Of a stretch of 64,000 nt of DNA, positions 53,456-59,882 are shown in pieces. The notes under the pieces are model-generated. The model worked only from the letters and a program-made list of their open reading frames with translations, had not been told where the DNA came from and made no database searches. The stretch is from Leclercia sp. 29361 (GTDB taxonomy: Bacteria > Pseudomonadota > Gammaproteobacteria > Enterobacterales > Enterobacteriaceae). Position numbers and translations under genes: made by a program. Where the stretch lies: NCBI RefSeq assembly GCF_011290365.1, contig NZ_CP049786.1, positions 1,860,001-1,924,000 of the forward strand, in the 5' to 3' direction. Within the stretch, counting starts at the first letter, position 1. Every line of letters begins with the position of its first letter.

Positions 53456-53555
53456 GTTTTACATGATTCTGGACTGCTTAACACCGCTGGCCTTTTTCTT
53501 TTTCATACTGAGTAAATAAAGTTAGCTTTGTTGAAGAAAGGCGATTAGGCTGCGC

Positions 53556-53657
53556 CTGTGGTGAATCCCCCTATGCGGTGGGGCGACTAGACTTGGAGGT
53601 GAATGACGCGATTCTGTGATCTAGCATAGAGTCACCGGGAGGCACCCGGCACTACAG
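53556..53657 (+). ncRNA. Cloverleaf-like RNA element, copy 2
   Basis: Closing helix CTGTGGTG (53556-53563)/CACTACAG (53650-53657), eight pairs with one G-U; CCCC/GGGG hairpin; middle helix CTAGA (53587-53591)/TCTAG (53620-53624); CCGGG/CCCGG hairpin (53635-53649). The tail shows CAC-T-ACA where copy 1 has CACCAC, pairing retained by wobble. Same terminator as copy 1. Confidence 0.75.
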
Positions 53658-53679
53658 TCCAATTACCACAGATTTCTAA

Positions 53680-53706
53680 GGCTGCCGATTGGCGGCCTTT
53701 TTGTTT
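53680..53706 (+). terminator. Terminator after RNA element 2
   Basis: Identical hairpin to that after element 1 (GGCTGCC-GATT-GGCGGCC, T-run). Confidence 0.85.
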
Positions 53707-53749
53707 TATATGACTTTAGCCAGCACAGCACCGCTGGTCTTTTTGGTTA

Positions 53750-53769
53750 TACTGAATAAATACACAGAT
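53750..53769. promoter_or_regulatory. LexA-box-like sequence upstream of RNA element 3
   Basis: TACTGAATAAATACACAGAT contains CTG-N10-CAG with an AT-rich centre, the core of the SOS box. The homologous spot before element 2 (TACTGAGTAAATAAAGTT) has lost the right half. If functional, it would put a transcript through element 3 under SOS control. Confidence 0.45.
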
Positions 53770-53808
53770 AAAAATAGCTTTATGGCAGGAAGAGGACTAG
53801 GCTGTGCC

Positions 53809-53909
53809 TGTGATGAATCCCCCTATGCGGCGGGGCGACTAGACATGGCAAGTGAGTAGCGCGATTCTGCGGTCTGGCGCAGCGTCACCGGGAGGCACCC
53901 GGCATCACA
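53809..53909 (+). ncRNA. Cloverleaf-like RNA element, copy 3
   Basis: Closing helix TGTGATG (53809-53815)/CATCACA (53903-53909): relative to copies 1 and 2 a G-C pair has become A-T on both sides, a compensatory change. Middle helix CTAGAC (53839-53844)/GTCTGG (53872-53877). Both GC hairpins are kept. No terminator like that of copies 1 and 2 follows. Confidence 0.75.
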
Positions 53910-54038
53910 CTCAATAATGAGCTTCTTTGCACGGTTCTGATATAGGCTTTGCCGCCCACATCCCGCATGGATTCCGGTTAACATATCAGATACTGTCGTC
54001 TTGATAAGTTCTGTCAGAGCTTGAAGAGGGCGATCATT

Positions 54039-54230
54039 ATGGAACCAGGTTTTTACTGGATACAGTACGGCGGCAGGGTTCAGATTGCTTATTACACTGA
54101 CGTCGAAATTGAAGACCCTGAAATAGGCAGAATCATTACAGGTATCTGGCATCTCACACAGGGCGATGATATTTGTGATGACGGAGAGGCTGAAATTTTA
54201 GCAGGACCGTTAAGGCCACCACATATTTGA
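54039..54230 (+). CDS. 63-residue hypothetical phage protein
   Basis: ATG at 54039 with GAAGAGGG upstream; product MEPGFYWIQYGGRVQIAYYTDVEIEDPEIGRIITGIWHLTQ...GPLRPPHI, acidic with beta-strand pattern. I do not recognise a named family. It sits between RNA elements 3 and 4 in the late leader, a place where lambdoid phages carry extra (moron) genes. A TTG start 18 bases upstream is possible. Confidence 0.6.
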   Translation: MEPGFYWIQYGGRVQIAYYTDVEIEDPEIGRIITGIWHLTQGDDICDDGEAEILAGPLRPPHI

Positions 54231-54274
54231 AATAAACACCGGTGCGCTTCAATATATGGTATAGACTTTTAAGC

Positions 54275-54375
54275 GGTGAATCCCCCTGTGCGGTGGGGCA
54301 ATCCAGTTGAAATATATGTAAGTGTGCTTGCGGCTCGTATAACTGGTAACGAGTCACCGGGAGGCACCCGGCACC
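54275..54375 (+). ncRNA. Cloverleaf-like RNA element, copy 4
   Basis: Closing helix GGTG (54275-54278)/CACC (54372-54375). The middle helix is CCAGTT (54303-54308)/AACTGG (54341-54346), a completely different sequence from the CTAG helix of copies 1-3 yet perfectly paired. CCCC/GGGG and CCGGG/CCCGG hairpins are kept. A different terminator follows. Confidence 0.75.
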
Positions 54376-54406
54376 TGTCTTAGTATCAATACCTGGGTTT
54401 AATATT

Positions 54407-54432
54407 GCCTGCTTGCAAAAGCAGGCTTTTTT
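54407..54432 (+). terminator. Terminator after RNA element 4
   Basis: GCCTGC/GCAGGC stem, 8-base loop, T6. Confidence 0.85.
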
Positions 54433-54586
54433 ATATGCGCTTCGTTAGTAGTGCTATTATTTAATCGTGAACCAAGCCATAGCCATTAACCTTATATCCT
54501 GACCGGTCAGTAACGCTGCTCGACACAGCTGCAATACGGATGGTGGCTAGGCAACATGCCTACCTACTTAGATTTAAACTCAGTTG

Positions 54587-54613
54587 GGCCCGCTGAAAAC
54601 GCGGGCCTTTTTT
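54587..54613 (+). terminator. Terminator upstream of the holin gene
   Basis: GGCCCGC/GCGGGCC, loop TGAAAAC, T6. The stretch 54433-54586 before it holds no gene that I can support, but shows the palindrome CTGACCGGTCAG (54499-54510) and a small TAGGCA/TGCCTA hairpin. Confidence 0.85.
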
Positions 54614-54713
54614 ATCTTAGTCTCCCGGAACCGAGCATTCACTTTGTCGGTAATTCATTCGGAGAGCCTGATCCCTTACCAAATAGCACCCGCATCCCAG
54701 CGAGGTGAGAGAA

Positions 54714-54953
54714 ATGTCCCGTATGAGCAAACTTGTCACCGGAGTCGCCCTTGGCACCTCAGGAGGAACCATCCTGAACGGCGTCCTCACAAAACTGAGC
54801 CCTGACGAATGGAGCGCCATCGGCGTACTGGCTGGCATTGCCGGGATAATCATTACCGGGCTCATTAACTGGTACTTCAAACGTAAAGTTGCAAATGCGC
54901 AGGTAAAGGCGCTGGAGAAGTACGGACCTGCTGTCAAAGTCGGAGATGATTAG
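54714..54953 (+). CDS. Phage holin, phage 21 pinholin-like
   Basis: 79 residues beginning MSRMSKLVTGVALGTSGGT. Two hydrophobic segments (about 8-24 and 34-55, AIGVLAGIAGIIITGLINWYF) and a basic tail. Similar in size and pattern (SPxxWxAIGVL) to the S holins of phage 21/PS119. Two Met codons three residues apart (MSRM) match the dual start of the 21 pinholin, where the longer form acts as antiholin. GAGG precedes. Adjacent to a SAR endolysin, as expected for pinholin systems. Confidence 0.8.
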   Translation: MSRMSKLVTGVALGTSGGTILNGVLTKLSPDEWSAIGVLAGIAGIIITGLINWYFKRKVANAQVKALEKYGPAVKVGDD

Positions 54954-55457
54954 ATGCCAATGACCAGTAGCCTGCGTAACAAACTCATCGCCGCTGCTGG
55001 TGGCGGTGTAATGCTTATCGCCTCGCTGTTTCTCGGTGGGCAGGATGGCGTAGAAGGGCGTAAGTACGAAGCGTATAAAGACGTCGTCGGGGTGTGGACT
55101 GTCTGCGATGGCCATACTGGACGGGATATCGTGAGAGGGAAGAAATATACCGATCGCGAATGTGACAGCCTGCTATGGAAAGACCTCCAGCCAGCCAAGC
55201 GTACGGTAGACAATCTGGTTAAGGTGCCGCTGGGCGAGTATCAGCGCGCCGCGCTCTACAGCTTCGTCTTTAACGTTGGCTCTGACGCGTTCTCGAAGTC
55301 AACGCTGCTGCGCAAGCTGAACAAAGGTGATCACGACGGAGCGTGCGAAGAAATGCGTCGCTGGGTTTACGCTGGTGGTATGAAGTGGAAAGGTCTTCAG
55401 AACCGACGAGAGATGGAGCGATCCATGTGCCTGGCGGAGAGCAGCAATGACCTTTGA
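54954..55457 (+). CDS. SAR endolysin (lysozyme, R21 type)
   Basis: 167-residue glycoside hydrolase family 24 muramidase. The N-terminal signal-anchor-release segment LIAAAGGGVMLIASLFLGG (11-29) is weakly hydrophobic and Gly/Ala-rich, and lacks the Cys used by P1 Lyz. The catalytic triad E-x8-D-x5-T is intact: E34, D43, T49 (VEGRKYEAYKDVVGVWT). Exported by Sec and held inactive in the membrane until holin depolarises it. Overlaps Rz by 11 bases. Confidence 0.93.
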   Translation: MPMTSSLRNKLIAAAGGGVMLIASLFLGGQDGVEGRKYEAYKDVVGVWTVCDGHTGRDIVRGKKYTDRECDSLLWKDLQPAKRTVDNLVKVPLGEYQRAALYSFVFNVGSDAFSKSTLLRKLNKGDHDGACEEMRRWVYAGGMKWKGLQNRREMERSMCLAESSNDL

Positions 55458-55902
55458 CTGGAAGCCTTTGCTTTTACTGGTTGTTATAATGGTATTCGGT
55501 GGGCTTGCGTTCTGGTTCTTCGGCAAAGCTGAAGATGAGCGTCAGCGCGCCGACACTGCCGAACACAACCTGAAGCTTGCGAAAGACACAATAAGTGATC
55601 TGCAGAAGCGCCAGCGCGACGTTGCAGCTCTTGATGCGAAATACACGAAGGAACTGGCAGATGCCCGGGAAAATATTGATCAGCTTCAACGCGATGTTGC
55701 TACTGGTAAGCGCCGGTTGCAACTCTACGCAACCTGTCCCGCGGACGGAGCGTCCTCAACCAGCAGCCTGGGCGATGCTTCCGGCCCCCGACTTACAGGC
55801 TCCGCTGAGCGGAATTATTTCACCCTCAGGGAGCGAATAGCCACTGTAACAAAGCAGGTAGATTACCTGCAGGAATTTATTATTACACAGTGCCTGAAGT
55901 AG
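55447..55902 (+). CDS. i-spanin Rz
   Basis: 151 residues: N-terminal membrane anchor (LLLLVVIMVFGGLAFWFF, about 8-25) followed by a long periplasmic coiled coil (AEDERQRADTAEHNLKLAKDTISDLQKRQRD...ENIDQLQRDV) and a C-terminal contact region ending ITQCLK. Works with Rz1 to fuse inner and outer membranes at lysis. It starts within the endolysin gene. Confidence 0.9.
   Translation: MTFDWKPLLLLVVIMVFGGLAFWFFGKAEDERQRADTAEHNLKLAKDTISDLQKRQRDVAALDAKYTKELADARENIDQLQRDVATGKRRLQLYATCPADGASSTSSLGDASGPRLTGSAERNYFTLRERIATVTKQVDYLQEFIITQCLK
55661..55840 (+). CDS. o-spanin Rz1, nested in Rz
   Basis: 59 residues in the +2 frame entirely inside Rz: signal MPGKILISFNAMLLLVSAGC with a lipobox ending at Cys 20. 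A Pro-rich mature part (VPRTERPQPAAWAMLPAPDLQAPLSGIISPS) closely follows lambda Rz1 (PAWIMQPPPDWQTPLNGIISPS). Length matches lambda Rz1 (60). AAGGAA precedes this ATG; an earlier in-frame ATG at 55634 is less likely. Confidence 0.85.
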   Translation: MPGKILISFNAMLLLVSAGCNSTQPVPRTERPQPAAWAMLPAPDLQAPLSGIISPSGSE

Positions 55903-55943
55903 CTGCTTGAAACTATATCCCATATGAAGTTCACAAAAGAAAA

Positions 55944-55979
55944 CCCTTATAAGCAGGAAATTCGGTCTGCTTATAAGGG
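55944..55979. repeat. Perfect 13-bp inverted repeat after Rz
   Basis: CCCTTATAAGCAG (55944-55956) and CTGCTTATAAGGG (55967-55979) with a 10-base spacer, 42 bases after Rz and 18 before the IS. No T-run on either side, so not a standard terminator. Confidence 0.8.
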
Positions 55980-56068
55980 CATGCAAATGCATATCGTTGA
56001 CCTGCTCCCCGTTGATTAATACACCGCGATGTTAGTAATGTCTTCATAAGCCACATGAGGACATCCCC

Positions 56069-56332
56069 ATGAAGAAGCGTTTTTCCGACGAACAGATCAT
56101 CAGTATTCTCCGCGAGGCTGAAGCCGGAGTTTCTGCCCGTGAACTCTGCCGTAAGCACGCCATTTCCGACGCCACGTTTTATACCTGGCGTAAGAAGTAT
56201 GGCGGCATGGAGGTGCCTGAGGTTAAGCGCCTGAAGTCGCTTGAGGAAGAGAACGCCAGACTCAAGAAGCTGCTCGCCGAGGCCATGCTGGATAAGGAGG
56301 CGCTTCAGGTGGCTCTTGGGCGAAAGTACTGA
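56069..56332 (+). CDS. IS3-family transposase OrfA
   Basis: 87 residues: helix-turn-helix ([42 protein letters not shown]) followed by a leucine-zipper-like coiled coil ([29 protein letters not shown]). Binds the IS ends. The orfB frame is -1 relative to this one and stays open back into orfA (through [11 protein letters not shown]), so the active OrfAB is made by -1 frameshifting near the end of orfA, in the usual IS3 manner. Confidence 0.92.
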   Translation: MKKRFSDEQIISILREAEAGVSARELCRKHAISDATFYTWRKKYGGMEVPEVKRLKSLEEENARLKKLLAEAMLDKEALQVALGRKY

Positions 56333-56355
56333 CGACAGACCAGAAGCGCGAAGTC

Positions 56356-57189
56356 GTGGTGTTGATGTGTGATGCGACCGGTCTGTCGCAACGTCGTGCC
56401 TGCAGACTCACAGGTTTGTCCCTGTCGACCTGCCGCTATGACGCTCAGCGTCCGGCGGCTGATGCCCATTTATCAGGGCGCATTACTGAACTGGCACTGG
56501 AGCGCAGGCGTTTTGGCTACCGCCGCATATGGCAGTTACTGCGCCGTGAAGGGCTTCTGGTTAATCACAAGCGCGTGTACCGCCTTTATCATCTGAACGG
56601 GCTGGGCGTTAAACGCAGACGTCGTCGTAAAGGGCTGGCAACAGAACGTCTGCCGCTGCTCCGCCCGGAGGCGCCCAACCTGACCTGGTCGATGGATTTC
56701 GTCATGGATGCGCTGGCTACTGGTCGCAGGATCAAGTGCCTTACCTGCGTCGATGACTTCACAAAGGAATGCCTGACGGTCACTGTTGCCTTCGGGATTT
56801 CAGGCGTGCAGGTCACGCGTATTCTGGACAGCATTGCGCTGTTTCGCGGCTATCCGGCTACGATAAGAACCGATCAGGGCCCGGAGTTTACCTGCCGCGC
56901 GCTCGATCAGTGGGCCTTTGAGCATGGAGTGGAGCTGCGACTTATCCAGCCCGGCAAGCCGACGCAGAACGGATTTATTGAGAGTTTTAACGGACGCTTT
57001 CGCGATGAATGCCTGAATGAACACTGGTTCAGCGACGTCAATCATGCCAGGAAAACCATCAGCGAATGGCGTCAGGATTATAACGAATGTCGCCCGCACT
57101 CCACGCTGAATTATCAGACGCCGTCTGAATTTGCAGCGAGCTGGAGAAAGGGTAATTCTGAGAGTGAAGGATCCGACATTACTAACTGA
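56356..57189 (+). CDS. IS3-family transposase OrfB (DDE integrase domain)
   Basis: 277 residues from the first GTG, although the natural product is the frameshifted OrfAB. An HTH_21-type part ([16 protein letters not shown]) precedes the rve domain with D114 (WSMDF), D173 (RTDQGPEF) and E209 ([16 protein letters not shown]): DD35E spacing. Intact to the C-terminus ([11 protein letters not shown]). The first residues as annotated ([21 protein letters not shown]) belong to the OrfAB fusion linker. Confidence 0.92.
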   Translation: MVLMCDATGLSQRRACRLTGLSLSTCRYDAQRPAADAHLSGRITELALERRRFGYRRIWQLLRREGLLVNHKRVYRLYHLNGLGVKRRRRRKGLATERLPLLRPEAPNLTWSMDFVMDALATGRRIKCLTCVDDFTKECLTVTVAFGISGVQVTRILDSIALFRGYPATIRTDQGPEFTCRALDQWAFEHGVELRLIQPGKPTQNGFIESFNGRFRDECLNEHWFSDVNHARKTISEWRQDYNECRPHSTLNYQTPSEFAASWRKGNSESEGSDITN

Positions 57190-57218
57190 GCCTTGTATCT
57201 AATCCTGGGGGCAGGTCA

Positions 57219-58217
57219 TCGTTACTTTATTACCATAATTATTTCGCTGGAATATCTTTATAGGAATAGTCCTGGAAGAGAAGGTGCTTCATACCCCGAC
57301 AGGTAAGTGGTAACATTAATCAATGCAAACGGATTAAAGTTCGTTTAAAAAAGAAAGGCTAAAATGTTAGCCGGTTACGCTAGTTAGGCGGGATACGACG
57401 CTAAAAACAAAAAAAAAGCCCCGGTGTGGGGCAACTTTGAGTCAAACTATTTTTCTTCTTATGTGCTTCTTGCTTTCATAGCGCGGGGACAATAACACTT
57501 TCGTTAGAAATTGCAATTTATTTGCAACTTTTATCTATTCCGCTGACTTATGCCTTACTAGAAAGTATCCCCAGTAGCGGATAATAGGATCGATATGTCA
57601 GCCTAAGGTCAAACGAACAAAACACTCAAAGCGCTAGTTCGCAGCAGCTGTATGGCGGCAAACGCAGAGCAATGGCCTTCTAACGGTTCTCTCATTAGAG
57701 AGCCAGCTTAGCCTCTGGTAAAGGTTGATGAGAAAAGCATTACTGAGAGCGCCAATTCCGAGCTGGCTGTGCATGACCACAGAGCGAAGAATCCGCTAGG
57801 CGAGCGCGGCGAATGCATGAGTATGGTTGCCATTACAGAGCACACCTGATGATGAAAAACGATAAAGATTTTACGAGGGATTATGGTGTGAAACCAGTTG
57901 ATTTCGCTGCTTTAGTAGGTTTATTGCGTTAATGTATGCTATAAGTCAACACATTCGACACCTTTTCTTTTTAAAGGATGCTTAACTTTTTTTTATGTAT
58001 AGACTCAACTCACCACTCCTGAAATGGTTATGAGAAAGGTGTATTGCTTATTTATGAATCGTATTTCGCCTAGCGGCCCCGGAGTAATACGGGCTGGAAT
58101 ATAAGCAGTGCTAATTGAGATCATGTAGCAGCATGGTTTTTTTAAAAGTATCAGCGTTTCTTTGAAGACAAAATGACAATTGCCTGAAAACAGACGCATA
58201 TGGATTGAGGCAAATCG
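57219..58217. other. 1-kb gap between IS and the 75-residue gene
   Basis: No gene of normal length is supported on either strand. It holds a minus-strand terminator at 57405-57432, several short inverted repeats (for example TCTCTCATTAGAGAG near 57690) and AT-rich stretches. A 27-codon frame at 57849-57932 has no ribosome binding site. In E. coli Qin the matching place carries cold-shock genes (cspI, ynfN); I could not find a csp gene here. Confidence 0.5.
57405..57432 (-). terminator. Minus-strand terminator without an assigned gene
   Basis: Read on the minus strand: GCCCC-ACACC-GGGGC followed by nine T. It would end a leftward transcript coming from the otherwise empty 57433-58217 stretch. 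Confidence 0.65.
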
Positions 58218-58445
58218 ATGAAAAAAGTTTTGGTTTTCTTCAACTCGCAACAGGTAGAAGTCATAAATGTGCTTAAACCAGTAACATCTATTATACGGAA
58301 TTACCCAAATGGTGATGAAGTATCGTTAAAAGTAATGCTTACTGAAATACATTCATTAACAGGCGATCACATCGATATTTTTGTTGCTTCTGATCGGGAG
58401 CTGAACAAAGAAGAAGTAATAAGTGCAGTGAATAAATACCTTTGA
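58218..58445 (+). CDS. 75-residue hypothetical phage cargo protein
   Basis: Product MKKVLVFFNSQQVEVINVLKPVTSIIRNYPNGDEVSLKVMLTEIHSLTGDHIDIFVASDRELNKEEVISAVNKYL; alternating strands and helices suggest a small alpha/beta fold. AT-rich compared with its surroundings, which suggests recent acquisition. The ribosome binding site is weak (TTGAGG). No family recognised. Near the gnsB-like gene in the cargo region. Confidence 0.55.
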   Translation: MKKVLVFFNSQQVEVINVLKPVTSIIRNYPNGDEVSLKVMLTEIHSLTGDHIDIFVASDRELNKEEVISAVNKYL

Positions 58446-58523
58446 ACTGTACGTAAGCGGCATCAATGGTCATTTTCAGTTTATCGATAAGTGAGATGAT
58501 TTTAGAATTCACAATTTAAAGAT

Positions 58524-58657
58524 TATGGTGGATCCCCCTCAGCGGCGGGGCTAAGTAACCTGATGGCTCTTCTTCACTGGCGCTCATCGTGAAAGACTGA
58601 AGCAGCGAGTCACGGGTGGTTGACCCAAAGGCTCACCGGGAGGCACCCGGCACCATA
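58524..58657 (+). ncRNA. Cloverleaf-like RNA element, copy 5 (distant, longer)
   Basis: Closing helix TATGGTG (58524-58530)/CACCATA (58651-58657); CCCC/GGGG hairpin (58533-58550); CCGGG/CCCGG hairpin (58636-58650). The middle part is expanded to give 134 nt, with a possible AACC/GGTT middle helix. A terminator follows directly. It lies 4.1 kb from copy 4, beyond the lysis genes and the IS. Confidence 0.72.
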
Positions 58658-58662
58658 TGCCC

Positions 58663-58692
58663 AAAGCCCTTGTAGAAATACAGGGGCTTTTT
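58663..58692 (+). terminator. Terminator after RNA element 5
   Basis: 11-bp stem AAGCCCTTGTA/TACAGGGGCTT with one T-G pair, GAAA loop, T5. Confidence 0.85.
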
Positions 58693-58885
58693 ATCGTCAT
58701 CAACGTGAGCAGAACTAACTTAGTGGGGGGCTATGTCAAAGAATTTGAAAGCAAATTCTCTACGTATTCAGCGTATGCAATATTGATAGTCTATAATTTA
58801 TATCCAGTTATGGGTAAGGACTGTTAATCAGAAATTGTCACCTTGCTTGAAAATGGAAACAGTAAATGAATCAGAAGAGGTAAAA

Positions 58886-59059
58886 ATGAAAATTGAAGCG
58901 CTGACGCAAAAGGCAGAAGAAGACATTGCCGCTCTGATAGCCAAGAAAATTTCAGAACTACAAAAAAAAACTGGAAAAGAAATTACTGAAATTCAATTTG
59001 TTGCTCGCGAAACGATGACAGGCCTGGAAGGCTATGACGTAAAAATTAAACTTCTATAA
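58886..59059 (+). CDS. gnsB: GnsA/GnsB family protein
   Basis: 57 residues, MKIEALTQKAEEDIAALIAKKISELQKKTGKEITEIQF... ending ETMTGLEGYDVKIKLL, clearly homologous over its whole length to E. coli GnsA/GnsB. Those proteins, when overproduced, suppress secG and fabA defects by raising unsaturated fatty acids. gnsB lies at the same spot (between lysis genes and terminase) in the E. coli Qin prophage. Start chosen at the ATG preceded by AGAAGAGG; a frame open from 58835 is longer but lacks support. Confidence 0.85.
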   Translation: MKIEALTQKAEEDIAALIAKKISELQKKTGKEITEIQFVARETMTGLEGYDVKIKLL

Positions 59060-59076
59060 CCTCACCTTCTAAAGAC

Positions 59077-59100
59077 AAGGTCGCAATAGCGGCCTTTTTT
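59077..59100 (+). terminator. Terminator after the gnsB-like gene
   Basis: AAGGTCGC/GCGGCCTT with one T-G pair, AATA loop, T6. Confidence 0.85.
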
Positions 59101-59149
59101 ATTGTGCATCGTACGCGCATCAATGCAATTGATATTTATTATCGTTTGC

Positions 59150-59300
59150 GGGTCCTTTCCGGCATATCGGCTTGGTACGGGGCGGCGACCTCGCAGATTC
59201 TCGCTATTTATGAAAATTTCCCAGAAGTAATGTCCGGTTCGTTAAGGAACTAATTGATTGAAAATTAATAAAATATGATTTCCTAGAACCGGACATGCGA
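59150..59300 (+). other. Phage cos packaging site (cosQ, cosN, cosB)
   Basis: cosQ GGGTCCT at 59150-59156. cosN contains the 12-base cohesive end GGGCGGCGACCT (59180-59191), identical to lambda, followed by the lambda-like CGCTATTTATGAAAATTT. Downstream, ATGTCCGGTTC (59230-59240) and its inverse GAACCGGACAT (59286-59296) flank an AT-rich segment, as R sites flank the IHF site in cosB. Terminase nicks here to start packaging. Confidence 0.88.
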
Positions 59301-59372
59301 TTTTTTGTTCATTTTACCGGATGAGACCGTCTTTTAGGTGGGAGAGCAGATCAGGAACAGATGAGGTGACTT

Positions 59373-59882
59373 GTGGCAACTCAGGTGGAGGTGGCGGAAC
59401 ATTTACGCCTGACGGAACGGCAGTTGCGCAGATTGCAAAAACTACCGGGTGCGCCAGTTTCAAAGAAACGCGGTGAACTCGACATAGATGAGTGGCGCTA
59501 TTTCTATCTTTCTTATCTTCAACGTAACCGCTACTCACGTACGGATGATGGCAGCGATGATGATCATGAAGAGGCGTTGCTGGTTGCCAGAATCGAGCTG
59601 ACTTCTGAACAGGCGATCGCGCAGCGTTTAAAAAATCAGATAGCTGAGCATAAGGTGATTGATACGGCCTTCTCCATTTTTGCGCTATCTCGCCTGGCCG
59701 GGGAGCTGGCATCCGTTCTGGACAGCATTCCGCTTTCGATGCAGAGACGATTCCCTGAATTAAATGATCGCCAGCTGGCTTATCTCAAAGAGCTGGTTGC
59801 AAAGGGAGCTAATAAATGCGTTGAGTCTGCGGAGAGGATGCAGGAGTTTGCGGATGAGTATTACAGAAATACAGATGAATAA
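59373..59882 (+). CDS. Terminase small subunit (Nu1-like)
   Basis: 169 residues from a GTG with GATGAGG upstream. N-terminal winged helix-turn-helix (TQVEVAEHLRLTERQLRRLQKLPGAPVSKKRGELDIDEWRYFY) that binds cosB, then a helical part (KVIDTAFSIFALSRLAGELASVLDSIPLSMQRRFPELND) closely like lambda Nu1 and responsible for contact with gpA. The N-terminal domain differs strongly from lambda Nu1, in keeping with different R-site sequences in cosB. Overlaps the large subunit gene by 29 bases. Confidence 0.92.
   Translation: MATQVEVAEHLRLTERQLRRLQKLPGAPVSKKRGELDIDEWRYFYLSYLQRNRYSRTDDGSDDDHEEALLVARIELTSEQAIAQRLKNQIAEHKVIDTAFSIFALSRLAGELASVLDSIPLSMQRRFPELNDRQLAYLKELVAKGANKCVESAERMQEFADEYYRNTDE

Larger units (their letters stand above)
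55998..57218 (+). mobile_element. IS3-family insertion sequence (IS407-like group)
   Basis: 1221 bases with imperfect terminal inverted repeats: TGACCTGCTCCCC at the left end, and TGACCTGCCCCCA as the complement of the right end. Flanked by the 4-base direct repeat TCGT (55994-55997 and 57219-57222), the target duplication typical of the IS407 group. Both ends and both frames are intact, so it is potentially active. It sits between the spanin genes and the cargo region of the prophage. Confidence 0.92.

Noticed and set aside
53303..54375. RNA elements taken as tRNA genes
   Set aside because: The cloverleaf order is similar, but the elements are about 100 nt, the last arm has a 5-base loop without TTC, there is no 7-base anticodon loop and no CCA end.
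57849..57932. 27-codon frame in the gap after the IS
   Set aside because: No ribosome binding site and no sign of conservation; too short to support.
53303..58657. Repeats taken as a CRISPR array
   Set aside because: Spacing is irregular, repeats are long and structured, terminators lie between them, and no cas genes are present.
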